NCBI RefSeq assembly: GCF_016907475.1
Contig: NZ_JAFBCA010000001.1
Location: forward strand, 2,542,001-2,606,000
From: Nocardioides cavernae
GTDB taxonomy: Bacteria > Actinomycetota > Actinomycetes > Propionibacteriales > Nocardioidaceae
Length of the DNA: 64,000 nucleotides
Direction: 5' to 3'
The notes beneath the pieces are model-generated. The model was given only the letters and a program-made list of their open reading frames with translations. It was not told where the DNA came from and did no database searches. The position numbers and the translations under genes are program-made. Below, piece by piece: positions 23,455 to 32,364 of this stretch (positions within the stretch are counted from its first letter, which is position 1; every line of letters starts with the position of its first letter).

Positions 23455-25554
23455 TCAGGGGCCGTCGGGAGCCCAGCGGACGACGAGCAGGGCGACGTCG
23501 TCCTCCTGCTCCTCGCGCGCCATCCCGCTCAGCAGCCGGTCACAGAGGTGGTCGAGGTCGGACGTCTCGGGAGCCACCTCGGCGAGCAGGCGCTCCAGCG
23601 CCTCGATGCCGTCCTCGATGTCGCGGTCACGGCGCTCGACGAGCCCGTCGGTGTAGAGCACGAGGGTGGCGCCGGCCTCCAGCGCCACCGCACCCTCGTG
23701 GCGGGCGGCTGCGGGGTCGAAGCCGAGCAGCAGGTCGTTGGCGTCTGCGTCCGCGAGCCGGGTCACGATCCCGTCGTGGTCGACGAGCAGCGCCGGCGGG
23801 TGCCCGGCGTGGGACCAGCGCAGCAGGACCTGGGCCGAGCCGTCGCCTCCCGGGCCGACCTCCTCGAAGCGGGCCACGACCGCGGTGGCGGTGGTCTCGA
23901 GCTGCAGCGACTGCATGACCGTGTCGAGGCCGGACAGGATCGCGGCGGGCGCGTCGCCGCTGTGCACGGCGATGCCGCGCAGCAGGCCGCGCACCTGCCC
24001 CATCGCGGCGGCCGCCTCCACGTCGTGGCCGACGACGTCGCCGACGACGACCACGATGTCGGGTGTCCGGGTCGCGGCGTCGCCCTGCAGGAAGGCGTCG
24101 TACCAGTCGCCGCCGATGCGGGCGGCCTCGCCGGCGGGTGTGTAACGGGTCGCGACCTGCAGTCCCCGGCGCTGCGGCGGCGCGGTGAGCATGCTGCGCT
24201 GCAGGGCCTCGGAGACGTCGCGCTGCGACTCGTAGAGGCGGGCGTTGTCGAGCGCCAGCGCCGCGCGGGCGCCGATGTCCTCGAGGAGGGCGACGTCGTC
24301 GGTGGTGAACGGGGTGCGGTGGATGTCGCGGAAGGCGCTGACCACGCCGACCGTCCGGCCGCGGGCCCGCAGCGGGACGACCGCGGCCGAGAACGGCGCC
24401 AGGCGGCGCAGCAGGTCGCGGGCCGTGCCGGGCTCGAGCACCGCCGCCACGGCCTCGGACGCAGAGGACTCCATCAGCACCGGCGTCATCTCCCGGATCG
24501 CCTGGGCGAGGTAGGAGCTGTCGGTCATCGCGCGCAGCCGTCGGGCGGCGTAGTCGCGCAGGACGTCCTCCATGGCGGGGTCGCGGTGCGACCAGCCGAC
24601 GTCGCGCAGCCCGCGTCGCCAGTCGGTGGCGTGCGGGTCCTCGACGAGGGTCACCAGGCACCAGTCGGCGAGCTCGGGCACCAGACGGGTGGCCAGCCGG
24701 CTGACGCCCTCGGTGGGGTCGAGCGTCGCGGTGAGGGCTTCTGACACCGACGCCAGCAGCGCGAGGCGGTGCGCGGAGCGGTCCAGCGCCTCCTGGGCGT
24801 CGCGCCGGGCCGTGATGTCGACGAAGTAGACGGCGAGGCCCTCGGGGGAGGGCCAGGCACGCACCTCGTACCAGGCGTCCAGCGGTGGCGGGTACCAGGC
24901 CTCGAAGGTCACCGGCTCGCCCGACGCGACGGCGCCGCGGTAGTGCTCCTCGAAGGAGCTGCCCACGGCCGCGGGGAACGACTCCCAGATGCTGGCGCCG
25001 ATCAGGTGGACGCGCGTCGCGCCCAGCAGCCGCTCGGCCTCGGAGTTGACGTAGGTGAAGCGCCACTCCCGGTCGAGCTGGAAGAACGCGGACGACATCG
25101 ACTCGAGCACGCGGCCCACGCGGGCCTCGCCCTCGCGCACCTCGGTGGTGTCGTACGCCGCCCCGACCAGGCGTACGGGTGGGCCGTCGGGCTGGTCGGC
25201 GAAGGCGTGGCCGCGCGCCTCGATCCACCGCAGGGACCCGTCGGGCAGGACCACGCGGTACTCCGCGTCGTAGTCACCGCACGTCGCGATGGCGCGCTGC
25301 AGCGCGTCCGAGACGCGGCCGACGTCGTCGGGGTGCACGCAGCGGTTGAAGGCCTCGATGGTCCCGCCGAAGCTCTCCTCGTCGAGGCCGAACAGCTCGA
25401 GGAGCCGATCGTCCCAGCGGAGGTCGCCGGTGACGAGGTCCCAGACGAACGCACCGACGCCGGCGGCCTCGACGGCGAGCCGCCACGCGAGGCGGTCGCT
25501 CTCCGCGTCGAGGACGGTCCGCGAGGTCGGCGGCGGGAGGTCGTCGTCGGTCAC
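23455..25554 (-). CDS. PAS-PAS-GAF-SpoIIE-type PP2C phosphatase
   Basis: 699 residues. Two PAS domains (about 25-140, with CVHPDDVGRVSDAL; and 150-255, with QLDREWRFTYVNSEAERLLG), a GAF domain (about 265-425), and a C-terminal SpoIIE-like Ser/Thr phosphatase (about 455-695). The phosphatase carries GGDWYDAF, VVVGDVVGHDVEAAAAMGQV, HAGHPPALLV, TLVLYTDGLVERR and EDDVALLVVR, the expected metal-binding motifs. Such proteins dephosphorylate anti-anti-sigma factors in partner-switching stress circuits. No anti-sigma or anti-anti-sigma gene is adjacent. The GTG start has AAGGA just upstream. It lies alone, without a copy of the regional operator. Confidence 0.92.
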   Translation of the reverse strand: MTDDDLPPPTSRTVLDAESDRLAWRLAVEAAGVGAFVWDLVTGDLRWDDRLLELFGLDEESFGGTIEAFNRCVHPDDVGRVSDALQRAIATCGDYDAEYRVVLPDGSLRWIEARGHAFADQPDGPPVRLVGAAYDTTEVREGEARVGRVLESMSSAFFQLDREWRFTYVNSEAERLLGATRVHLIGASIWESFPAAVGSSFEEHYRGAVASGEPVTFEAWYPPPLDAWYEVRAWPSPEGLAVYFVDITARRDAQEALDRSAHRLALLASVSEALTATLDPTEGVSRLATRLVPELADWCLVTLVEDPHATDWRRGLRDVGWSHRDPAMEDVLRDYAARRLRAMTDSSYLAQAIREMTPVLMESSASEAVAAVLEPGTARDLLRRLAPFSAAVVPLRARGRTVGVVSAFRDIHRTPFTTDDVALLEDIGARAALALDNARLYESQRDVSEALQRSMLTAPPQRRGLQVATRYTPAGEAARIGGDWYDAFLQGDAATRTPDIVVVVGDVVGHDVEAAAAMGQVRGLLRGIAVHSGDAPAAILSGLDTVMQSLQLETTATAVVARFEEVGPGGDGSAQVLLRWSHAGHPPALLVDHDGIVTRLADADANDLLLGFDPAAARHEGAVALEAGATLVLYTDGLVERRDRDIEDGIEALERLLAEVAPETSDLDHLCDRLLSGMAREEQEDDVALLVVRWAPDGP

Positions 25555-25617
25555 AGGTCCTTCTCATGCCAGCTCAAGCAAGGTCGGCGGCCCACGTTCG
25601 TCGACGCGCGCGCTCAG

Positions 25618-25646
25618 GGTGCCACACGCGGGGCCGCGGCGGCACC
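25618..25646 (-). terminator. hairpin downstream of the 15-gene operon
   Basis: Outer arms GGTGCC (25618-25623) and GGCACC (25641-25646) enclose inner arms CGCGG and CCGCG. It lies 14 bp past the idi stop codon. No T-run follows, so it is a GC-rich hairpin rather than a classical intrinsic terminator. Confidence 0.4.
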
Positions 25647-25659
25647 GAACGACGCAACC

Positions 25660-26292
25660 TCAGGGCCGGCCTTGGACGACCCGCACGGCGGGCGGGAGCT
25701 CCTGGATGTCGGCGGCCGCTGCCGACACCGGGTCGGCGGGCAGCTGGGCGACCTGTTCGCGGCACCAGACGGACACCGCGCGGCTGCCGTCGAGCACCGC
25801 GGCGCGGAACGGCAGCCACGGCTCCCACCGGGCGTCGCCGACCTCGTCGGGGTCGGCGGAGACAGTCCCGGCGGCAGCCTCGGAGACAAGGCCGACGAAC
25901 ACCGGGCACATCTCGTTCTCCACCACGCCGTCCTGCTCTGCGCGGTAGCGGAAGCGGGGCAGCACGAGCCGCAGGTCGGTGACGGTGGTGCCGAGCTCCT
26001 GCTCGACGCGACGGCGTACGGCTTCCTCGAGCGGCTCGCCGGGAGCAGGGTGACCGCAGCAGCTGTTGGTCCACACGCCGGGGAAGGTGCGCTTGTGCAG
26101 CGCCCGCTGGGTCACCAGCACGTTGCCGGCGTCGTCGAAGAGGTAGCACGAGAAGGCCAGGTGCAGCGGGGTGTCGGAGTGGTGGACACCCGCCTTGTCG
26201 GCGGTGCCGACGGCCTGCCCGTCCTCGTCGAGCAGCACCACCAGCTCGGGCGTGACGGTGTCGGTCGTGCTGCTGGAGTCGGTTGTGGTCAT
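25660..26292 (-). CDS. idi: isopentenyl-diphosphate delta-isomerase, type 1
   Basis: 210 residues, Nudix-fold type 1 IPP isomerase. Core motifs: LHLAFSCYLFDDAGNVLVTQ, WTNSCCGHPAPGEP (catalytic Cys and metal His) and RFRYRAEQDGVVENEMCPVF (catalytic Glu region). It interconverts IPP and DMAPP and so balances the supply to CrtE. It is the last gene of the 15-gene unit beginning at crtE; the ATG overlaps the preceding stop (ATGA). The N-terminus is Thr/Ser/Asp-rich and probably disordered; an in-frame extension upstream falls inside the previous gene and is rejected. Confidence 0.93.
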   Translation of the reverse strand: MTTTDSSSTTDTVTPELVVLLDEDGQAVGTADKAGVHHSDTPLHLAFSCYLFDDAGNVLVTQRALHKRTFPGVWTNSCCGHPAPGEPLEEAVRRRVEQELGTTVTDLRLVLPRFRYRAEQDGVVENEMCPVFVGLVSEAAAGTVSADPDEVGDARWEPWLPFRAAVLDGSRAVSVWCREQVAQLPADPVSAAAADIQELPPAVRVVQGRP

Positions 26293-27329
26293 GCGGGCCT
26301 CCCCACGGGTCGGGCGAGCTGGTTGACGGCGGTGTCGAAGAGCCACGGCAGTCGGGACGCTGCCGGGACGAGGCGCCTGCGGACGGCGGAGTGGGCGGTG
26401 GCCCGCAGGAGGGCGTGCGTGAGGAGCTCGTGGCGCAGCCCCAGCCGGCCGGCCAGCCGGTCGTAGCGGTCGGTGCGACCGTCGGCGATGCACGCGACTG
26501 CGACGCGCGCCTGCGCCAGGCCGAGGGCGATGCCCTCGCCGGTGAGGGCGTCGACGTAGCCCGCGGCGTCGCCGACGAGGAGGACCCGTCCGGCCGACCG
26601 CGAGCGTGCGCGCTGGCGCAACGGACCCGCGCCCATCACCCGCGTGCGCGGACCGGTGAGCCGCTGCTGGAGCAGCGGGAAGTCGTCGATGAGGTCCTCG
26701 AAGCGCGAGCCGGCCGCACCGAGGACGGCCACGCCGACGAGGTCGTCGTCGACCGGGGTCACGTAGGCCTCGGCGCGCGGCGACCAGTGCACCTCGACGT
26801 ACGACGACCACGGTGCCTGCTGCACGTGGCAGCGCAGCCCGAAGCGGCGCCGACCGGCGACGGGCACGTCGAGCCCGACGAGGCGGCGTACCGGCGAGTG
26901 CAGGCCGTCGGCGGCGACGAGGTGCCGGGCCGGCTCACCGTCGACGAGCAGGTGGTCGCCGGCGTCGTCGACCCGTGCCACGGGGCGGGGGTCGATGGCG
27001 ATGCCGGCCGCGGAGACCCGGTCGGCCAGCGCGTCGTGCAGCACGGTGCGGCGAACGCCGCGTCCGGGCCCGCGGGCGAACCTCGCCGTCGCCCCGGGAC
27101 CGTCGGCGCTGCCGTCGAGGTAGCGGATCCCGGTCAGCTCGCGGCCGTGCGGGCGGACGTCGAGGGCGGCCAGCTCGGCGACGGCCCCGGGCATCAACCC
27201 CTCGCCGCACGCCTTGTCGATCGGGCCGGTGCGGGGCTCGCGCACGACGACGGAGAGCCCGGCGCGGTGGGCGTGCAGCGCCACGGCGAGGCCGACCGGA
27301 CCGCCGCCGGCCACCACGAGGTCATGCAC
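26289..27329 (-). CDS. FAD-dependent oxidoreductase, geranylgeranyl-reductase/hydroxylase family (second copy)
   Basis: 346 residues. N-terminal FAD-binding GGGPVGLAVALHAHRAGL follows directly on the GTG start (27329; GGAGG seven bases upstream). Later motifs GDAAGYVDALTGEGIALGLA and LVAADGLHSPVRRLVGL place it in the PHBH-like geranylgeranyl-reductase family. It may hydroxylate a phenolic ring or reduce a prenyl double bond. With the similar protein at 28948-30165 it brackets the PKS and methyltransferase, so one is probably the hydroxylase and one the prenyl reductase of a meroterpenoid pathway. It overlaps the methyltransferase stop by eight bases. Which role belongs to which copy cannot be decided by eye. 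Confidence 0.82.
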   Translation of the reverse strand: MHDLVVAGGGPVGLAVALHAHRAGLSVVVREPRTGPIDKACGEGLMPGAVAELAALDVRPHGRELTGIRYLDGSADGPGATARFARGPGRGVRRTVLHDALADRVSAAGIAIDPRPVARVDDAGDHLLVDGEPARHLVAADGLHSPVRRLVGLDVPVAGRRRFGLRCHVQQAPWSSYVEVHWSPRAEAYVTPVDDDLVGVAVLGAAGSRFEDLIDDFPLLQQRLTGPRTRVMGAGPLRQRARSRSAGRVLLVGDAAGYVDALTGEGIALGLAQARVAVACIADGRTDRYDRLAGRLGLRHELLTHALLRATAHSAVRRRLVPAASRLPWLFDTAVNQLARPVGRPA

Positions 27330-27885
27330 CGGCGGCCTCCGTCCGTGGCTCGGTGGGCGCGTCGGCACGCGGCAGGGTGGCGAGCGCGGCGTCCTCCACC
27401 CGGATGCGTACGACGAGCAGCGCGGCGTTGAGGACGGTGAAGACCAGCGCGGTGATCCAGGCGGCGTGCACGAGCGGCAGCGCGATCCCCTCGACCACGA
27501 CGGCGACGTAGTTGGGGTGGCGGAGGAAACGGTAGGGACCCGACGTCACCGGCGCCATCCCCGGCACGACGATCACGCGGGTGTTCCAGCGCGGGCCGAG
27601 GGTGGCGATGCACCACCAGCGCAGGGCCTGGGACGCGATGACGAGCGCGAGCATCGACCACGCCAGCAGGGACGGCACCTGCGGCTGCCGGATCCACGCC
27701 TCCGCCAGCGCGCCGACCAGGAGTGCGGTGTGCAGCACGACCATGAACGGGAAGTGCCCGAGGCCGTGCTCGACGCCGCCGCGCTCGCGGCTCCACCGGG
27801 CGTTGCGGGTCGAGACGACGAGCTCGGCGACCCGCTCCAGGCCGACGAGCGCCACCAGGACGGTGAACGCGACGAGCCCGGTCAC
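27322..27885 (-). CDS. ICMT-like membrane methyltransferase
   Basis: 187 residues with about five membrane helices and the isoprenylcysteine-methyltransferase-like signature [18 protein letters not shown] near residue 125. Such enzymes use S-adenosylmethionine within the membrane. In known alkylresorcinol loci a protein of this type follows the type III PKS and O-methylates the phenolic lipid; the same order is seen here. The GTG start overlaps the PKS stop (GTGA). Confidence 0.85.
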   Translation of the reverse strand: MTGLVAFTVLVALVGLERVAELVVSTRNARWSRERGGVEHGLGHFPFMVVLHTALLVGALAEAWIRQPQVPSLLAWSMLALVIASQALRWWCIATLGPRWNTRVIVVPGMAPVTSGPYRFLRHPNYVAVVVEGIALPLVHAAWITALVFTVLNAALLVVRIRVEDAALATLPRADAPTEPRTEAAGA

Positions 27886-28946
27886 GCCGCGGCCCTCAGC
27901 AGCACGAGCTCGGAGCAGAAGCCCGGGCCCATCGCCATCAGCACGCCGTGGCTGCCGGGGGCGGGTGGGCGTTCGCGCAGGGTGTCCTCCAGGACGTGGA
28001 GCACCGACACCGACGACAGGTTGCCCACCCGGGCCAGCGACTCCCAGGTCAGCCGGACGGCGTCACGTGGCACCTCGAGCGCTTCCTCGAGCGCCTCGAT
28101 CACCTTGGGGCCGCCGGGGTGGCACACCCACCAGCCGATGTCGGCGCGGGTGAGCCCGTGGTCGGTGAGGAAGGCGTCGACGTCGCCGCGCACGAAGCGG
28201 CCCACGAGGGTGGGCACCTCCGCGTCGAGCACGATGCGCAGGCCGTTGCCCGTGACGTCGAAGCCCATGGTGCGCTCGCTGTCGGGGTAGAGCCGGCTGC
28301 GTGAGTCGAGGACCTCGACCGGTCCCGGCCGACCGGCCCGGCCGGACTCCCCGACCGCGACGACGGCCGCCGCCCCGTCACCGAAGAGCCCGCTCGCCAC
28401 GAGGTTCGGCACCGACGCGTCGTCGCGCTGCACGGTCAGCGAGCACAGCTCCACGGCGATCAGCACCGCGGTGTGGTCGGGGTGGCCCAGGAGGTAGTCG
28501 TGGACGCGGGCGATGCCGGCGGCCCCGGCCACGCAGCCGAGCCCGACGAGCGGCATCCGGCGTACGTCCTCCCGCAGCCCGACCTGGGCGGCGATGCGTG
28601 CGTCGAGCGAGGGCACGGCGAGGCCGGTCACCGTCGCGGTGACCACGAGGTCGACGTCGGACGGGGTGAGGTCGGCGGCCTTCAGCGCGTCGACGAGGGC
28701 GCGGGAGCCCAGCTCGACGGCGTGCTCGATGAAGAGGTCGTTGGCGTGCCCGAAGTCGCCGAGCCCGGCGTACTCGTCGAGTGGGAGGACCGTGTGCCGT
28801 CGCTCGACCCCGGCGTTGGCGTGGAAGCGGCGCAGCAGCGACCGGTCGAGGCTGCGCTCGGAGATGAACTGTCCGAAGGCCTCGGTGATCTCGGCCTGCG
28901 GGTGCGAGTGGGGCGGCAGTGCGCCTCGTACGGAGAGGATCCTCAT
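27882..28946 (-). CDS. type III polyketide synthase (chalcone/alkylresorcinol synthase family)
   Basis: 354 residues of the thiolase fold. The catalytic triad is visible: Cys138 in [12 protein letters not shown], His in [12 protein letters not shown] (about 282) and Asn in [14 protein letters not shown] (about 315). The C-terminal [12 protein letters not shown] matches the family. Bacterial members condense a starter acyl-CoA with malonyl-CoA units to alkylresorcinols, alkylpyrones or tetrahydroxynaphthalene. The adjacent methyltransferase and flavoproteins favour alkylresorcinol. The ATG comes one base after the preceding stop (TGACATG). Confidence 0.92.
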   Translation of the reverse strand: MRILSVRGALPPHSHPQAEITEAFGQFISERSLDRSLLRRFHANAGVERRHTVLPLDEYAGLGDFGHANDLFIEHAVELGSRALVDALKAADLTPSDVDLVVTATVTGLAVPSLDARIAAQVGLREDVRRMPLVGLGCVAGAAGIARVHDYLLGHPDHTAVLIAVELCSLTVQRDDASVPNLVASGLFGDGAAAVVAVGESGRAGRPGPVEVLDSRSRLYPDSERTMGFDVTGNGLRIVLDAEVPTLVGRFVRGDVDAFLTDHGLTRADIGWWVCHPGGPKVIEALEEALEVPRDAVRLTWESLARVGNLSSVSVLHVLEDTLRERPPAPGSHGVLMAMGPGFCSELVLLRAAA

Positions 28947-28947
28947 G

Positions 28948-30165
28948 TCAGCCACCTCGGGGTGTGGGGGTCGAAGGCAGGTCGGGTGCGGGACGGGCTG
29001 GTCGACCTGGTCGGGCCATGCTGCGCAGCAGCCCGCCCGCCAGCCGGACGTCGATGCGGCCGTCGCCGAGGCCGAGCTCGACGAGCGCGTCGAAGGCGTG
29101 GCGGTCGCGGCCGGCAGCGTGGATCCCGGCGTCGACGATGCGTGGCGACTGCGCCAGCCGCGAGGCCGCCCAGGTGTGCCGCAGGTGGGAGCCCAGCAGG
29201 GCGCGTACGACGCGTCGGTGCACGGCGCCGGCTCCCGCGGGGTTGCCGGCACGCACCGCCCGTGCCGCAGTGCGACCGGCAGCGATGCCGGTGGCGACGG
29301 CGTAGTAGATCCCTTCGCCGGTCATCGGGTTGACCAGACCGGCGGCATCGCCGACGAGCAGGACCGGGCCGTCGGGCTGGTCCCACCGCCAGCTGCTCAG
29401 CGGGAGGTGGTGGCCGCGCCAGTCGTCGCCGGTGCTGGCGGCGCCGGGCACGAGCAGCTCGAGCTGGTCGAGGAGCAGGCGGCGGCTCGGCGCACCACCG
29501 TGACGCTCACCCGGCAGCAGCTCGCCGTAGCCGACGTTGGCCAGCCCGTCGCCGCGGTCGAAGGCCCAGGCGTAGGACGGCTGGCGGCGGTCGCCGTAGC
29601 GGATGACCTGCCGCCCGGCCATCTCGGGCGTCGTCGGCGCATAACCGCGGATCGCGATGGCGCGCGGCTCACGGCGCTTGCCCAGCAGCGCCGTCCGGAC
29701 GAACGAGTGGGCACCGTCGGCGCCCACCACGACGTCGGCGGACACCTCGCCCGACACCACGGGGGTGTCGGTGCGCGTCAGCGAGGTGGCGCGGTGCGTG
29801 CGCAGGACCGCCCCGGCGGCCACCGCCCGCTCGACGAGCCGGGCGTCGAGCACCCGGCGCGGCACGACGTGCACCTCGCGACGCATCGGGCCGGCGACGG
29901 ACACGTCGCCGTGGGCCAGCTCGAGGTCGCGCAGCGGCGCCCAGCCGTCGACCACGTCGGCGGCGCCGACCGGCGCGAGAGCGTCGAGCACGTGGGGGGC
30001 GATGCCGTCACCGCAGGACTTGTCGCGGGGGAACTCGCTGCGGTCGAGGAGCAGGACCCGCAGGCCCGGGTCCTCGGCCAGGGCGCCAAGCGCGGTCGCG
30101 GACCCGGCGGGGCCGGCGCCGACGACGACGAGGTCCCAGTGCTCGGTGGCGGTCCCGCGGCTCAT
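28948..30165 (-). CDS. FAD-dependent oxidoreductase, geranylgeranyl-reductase family (first copy)
   Basis: 405 residues. FAD motif [16 protein letters not shown] at residues 14-29, then [18 protein letters not shown] (the PxxKxCGxG motif typical of geranylgeranyl reductases), [12 protein letters not shown], and [20 protein letters not shown]. These match the geranylgeranyl-reductase family closely, better than the 26289 copy. Expected reaction: saturation of prenyl double bonds, or ring hydroxylation. It follows the UbiA gene with an ATGA overlap, so reduction of the UbiA-attached chain is the simplest reading. The N-terminus chosen ([10 protein letters not shown]) sets the FAD motif at normal depth. 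Confidence 0.85.
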   Translation of the reverse strand: MSRGTATEHWDLVVVGAGPAGSATALGALAEDPGLRVLLLDRSEFPRDKSCGDGIAPHVLDALAPVGAADVVDGWAPLRDLELAHGDVSVAGPMRREVHVVPRRVLDARLVERAVAAGAVLRTHRATSLTRTDTPVVSGEVSADVVVGADGAHSFVRTALLGKRREPRAIAIRGYAPTTPEMAGRQVIRYGDRRQPSYAWAFDRGDGLANVGYGELLPGERHGGAPSRRLLLDQLELLVPGAASTGDDWRGHHLPLSSWRWDQPDGPVLLVGDAAGLVNPMTGEGIYYAVATGIAAGRTAARAVRAGNPAGAGAVHRRVVRALLGSHLRHTWAASRLAQSPRIVDAGIHAAGRDRHAFDALVELGLGDGRIDVRLAGGLLRSMARPGRPARPAPDLPSTPTPRGG

Positions 30166-31004
30166 CGCGCCACCACCAGGAGCACGGCGTCGACCAGCGC
30201 GATGCCGACCGCTGCGACGAAGGGGAGTCGACCGGTGCCGGCGACGACCACGACGGCCAGTGCCAGCACGACGACGGCGACCGCGACGCTGGCGGGGAGC
30301 GGCGGCGCGGCCCCGACGAGGACCACCGCGGACGCCATGACGAGGACGACGGCGGCGACGGGAGCGATGCGCCGCGGGCCGAGTCGGTGGGGGAGCCCGC
30401 GCACGCCCGTGGCGGCGTCGTCCGCCAGGTCGGGCAGCACGTTGAGGAGGTGGGCCCCCACACCGAGGAGCGCGGCGCCGACCGGCCACCACCATGGTGG
30501 TGCCTCCCCGTCGGCGAGGGTGACCACCGCGGTGAGCCCCCCGAACGACACGGCGTAGGGCGCCCACGACCACACCGTGGCCTTCAGCCCGAGGTTGTAG
30601 GCCCACGCGGACGCGACGCAGCCGACGTGCACGAGCCCGGCGGCCGGTCCGAGCGCGAACGACAGGACGAGGCAGGCCACGACGGCAGCGCCGCACGCCG
30701 CCCGGACGAGGGCGACCGAGCCGTCTCCCGTGGCCAGCGGCTTGTCACCGCGCCCCGCGGCGCGGTCGCGGGAGCGGTCGACGAGGTCGTTGCTCCACCC
30801 GATCGAGAGCTGACCTGCGAGGACAGCCGCCACCAGCACGGCGGTCGTCGTCGGGTCCAGGCCCTGCGCGACGCACAGGAGGCCGGCCAGGACGGTGACC
30901 GCGAGGGCGGGCCCGGCGTGCGCGGCACCGACGAGCACCCGCACGCGTGACGGGGCGGGCGAGCGGCCGGTGCCCACGCCGCCGGTCACGGGCCGGGTGC
31001 TCAT
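30162..31004 (-). CDS. UbiA-family prenyltransferase
   Basis: 280 residues, about eight or nine membrane helices. The first Asp-rich site is QLSIGWSNDLVDRSRDRAAG (NDxxD type, about residue 70) and the second is near LLNVLPDLADDAATG (about 175). It transfers a prenyl group from a diphosphate to an aromatic or other acceptor inside the membrane. Because a type III PKS lies two genes downstream, a phenolic lipid acceptor is proposed; lycopene elongation is less likely, since the cyclase here is of the C40 type. GGAGG stands well placed before the ATG, which overlaps the PAP2 stop. Confidence 0.85.
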   Translation of the reverse strand: MSTRPVTGGVGTGRSPAPSRVRVLVGAAHAGPALAVTVLAGLLCVAQGLDPTTTAVLVAAVLAGQLSIGWSNDLVDRSRDRAAGRGDKPLATGDGSVALVRAACGAAVVACLVLSFALGPAAGLVHVGCVASAWAYNLGLKATVWSWAPYAVSFGGLTAVVTLADGEAPPWWWPVGAALLGVGAHLLNVLPDLADDAATGVRGLPHRLGPRRIAPVAAVVLVMASAVVLVGAAPPLPASVAVAVVVLALAVVVVAGTGRLPFVAAVGIALVDAVLLVVAR

Positions 31005-31867
31005 GTCGTTCCTCCAGACGGCTCTGGCCCACCGACGAGTCGCTCCACCACGAGCGAGATCCCGACGCCGACGACCGCGACGAGCCAGCCCGCGAGCACG
31101 TCGACCACGTAGTGCTCGCCGGTGTAGACGAGGGTCAGCGCCATCGCCAGGGCGTACGCCGCCAGCAGGATGCGCGAGACCCGCGACACCGACGGCCACA
31201 GGAACAGCGCCGCCAGGAGCGCGGCGCCGGCGTGCAGGGACGGCATCGCGGCCACCGGGTTGCTGCCCGACTGGCCCAGCTGCACGAGCCGGCCGACCGC
31301 GTCGAGCCCGAGGGCCTCCCAGCCGAGGTGGGAGATGCGGTCGAGCGTGCCGATGTCACCGCGCTGGGCCGCGAGCCAGGGTGGCGCGGCCGGGTAGGCG
31401 AGGTAGCCGGCGATGCCGACCAGCGACATGGCGAGCACGGCGGTGAGCCACTGTCCGAACCGGTCGCGCAGGCGGAACCACACGACCGCGGTGATGAGCG
31501 GGATGGTGACGAAGTGGGTGACGTAGACGAGCGTCGCCACGACGTCGTACCAGTGCGGGGAGCCGTCGACGAGGCGGGCCTGCAGCCAGACGCTGGGCAC
31601 CGCTCCCAGCAGCGTCTCGTCGGCGCGGGCGGGGCCCAGCACGTGCAGGCCGGCGCCGAGCCGGTTGGTGTCGGCGCCGTCACCGACCCCGAGCGGTGCG
31701 GTGATCCACTGCGCGAGCCAGTACGCCACCAGGATCGCGCTCAGCGGGGACCACGCGATCAGCAGCTGGGCGATCGGGCCATGGCGGGAGTCCTCGGCGG
31801 CCGCGACCTCGCCCTCCGGCGCCACCGTGGCGTCGGCGCGGGACCGTGAGGTCGCGGGGCTGGTCAT
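31001..31867 (-). CDS. PAP2-family membrane phosphatase/transferase
   Basis: 288 residues with about six membrane helices. The PAP2 signature is present as NPVAAMPSLHAGAALLAALF (PSLHA) followed by YTGEHYVVDVLAGWLVAV (catalytic His and Asp). The long loop before it (SPHWYDVVATLVYVTHF) resembles the inositol-phosphorylceramide-synthase-like subgroup. It may hydrolyse prenyl diphosphates or transfer a phospho-head group. Its place between the carotenoid acyltransferase and the UbiA gene suggests handling of prenyl-phosphate or lipid intermediates. Start and stop both overlap neighbours by four bases. Confidence 0.82.
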   Translation of the reverse strand: MTSPATSRSRADATVAPEGEVAAAEDSRHGPIAQLLIAWSPLSAILVAYWLAQWITAPLGVGDGADTNRLGAGLHVLGPARADETLLGAVPSVWLQARLVDGSPHWYDVVATLVYVTHFVTIPLITAVVWFRLRDRFGQWLTAVLAMSLVGIAGYLAYPAAPPWLAAQRGDIGTLDRISHLGWEALGLDAVGRLVQLGQSGSNPVAAMPSLHAGAALLAALFLWPSVSRVSRILLAAYALAMALTLVYTGEHYVVDVLAGWLVAVVGVGISLVVERLVGGPEPSGGTT

Positions 31868-32364
31868 GTCGTGCTCCGCCGGCGTGAGACGCGCCCGAGC
31901 AGGGCCTGGGTCCGGAAGCGGTTGTAGCGCTGGACGGCGATGAACGGCAGGTTGACCAGGACGCCGTAGGCGCCGAGCAGGACCGCCGCCAGGGGCGGGT
32001 TCCAGAGGACGAAGAGCGGGCTGCACCACAGCGCCCACCAGTGCCCCAGCTCGGCGCGGCGGGTCTCGCGCACGAAGAGGTCGAGGCCCTCGGCGTGGAG
32101 CGCAGGCAGCTCGCGCTTGCTGACGCCGCCCTCGAACAGGGCGCCCGCCTCGGGCAACCGGTCCTTCCAGCGGTGGATGTGGAGCCGTCGGCGGTACCAG
32201 CGGCCGCGGTCCTCGAAGCGGCGCTCCCTCAGCCCCCAGCCGTCGCTCGACAACCGCTCGTCGCCCAGCCGGTGGGCGGCGTAGCCCGTGGCGGCGTGGA
32301 AGACGCCCCACGCGACGACGTCGACGACGATCGTGACGGTCTGCGGCATGACGAGTCGGAGCAT
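31864..32364 (-). CDS. CrtO-like glycosyl-carotenoid acyltransferase
   Basis: 166 residues with membrane helices at both ends. It resembles the staphylococcal glycosyl-4,4'-diaponeurosporenoate acyltransferase (CrtO): RRRLHIHRWKDRLPEAGALF, GGVSKRELPALHAEGL, FVRETRRAELGHWWAL, and NLPFIAVQRYNRFR near the end. That enzyme attaches a fatty acyl group to the sugar of a glycosylated carotenoid. It directly follows the glycosyltransferase (TGATG overlap), matching the order of reactions. I assign no gene symbol because crtO is also used for an unrelated ketolase. Confidence 0.85.
   Translation of the reverse strand: MLRLVMPQTVTIVVDVVAWGVFHAATGYAAHRLGDERLSSDGWGLRERRFEDRGRWYRRRLHIHRWKDRLPEAGALFEGGVSKRELPALHAEGLDLFVRETRRAELGHWWALWCSPLFVLWNPPLAAVLLGAYGVLVNLPFIAVQRYNRFRTQALLGRVSRRRSTT

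Noticed and set aside
30487..30502. 16-bp palindrome CACCACCATGGTGGTG
   Set aside because: It lies inside the UbiA gene and is explained by coding for consecutive Trp and Pro residues.
30162..31004. UbiA protein as a CrtEb-type lycopene elongase for C50 carotenoids
   Set aside because: It is far from the cyclase genes and lies next to the flavoprotein, PKS and methyltransferase; the cyclase subunits appear alone as in C40 pathways. Kept only as an alternative.
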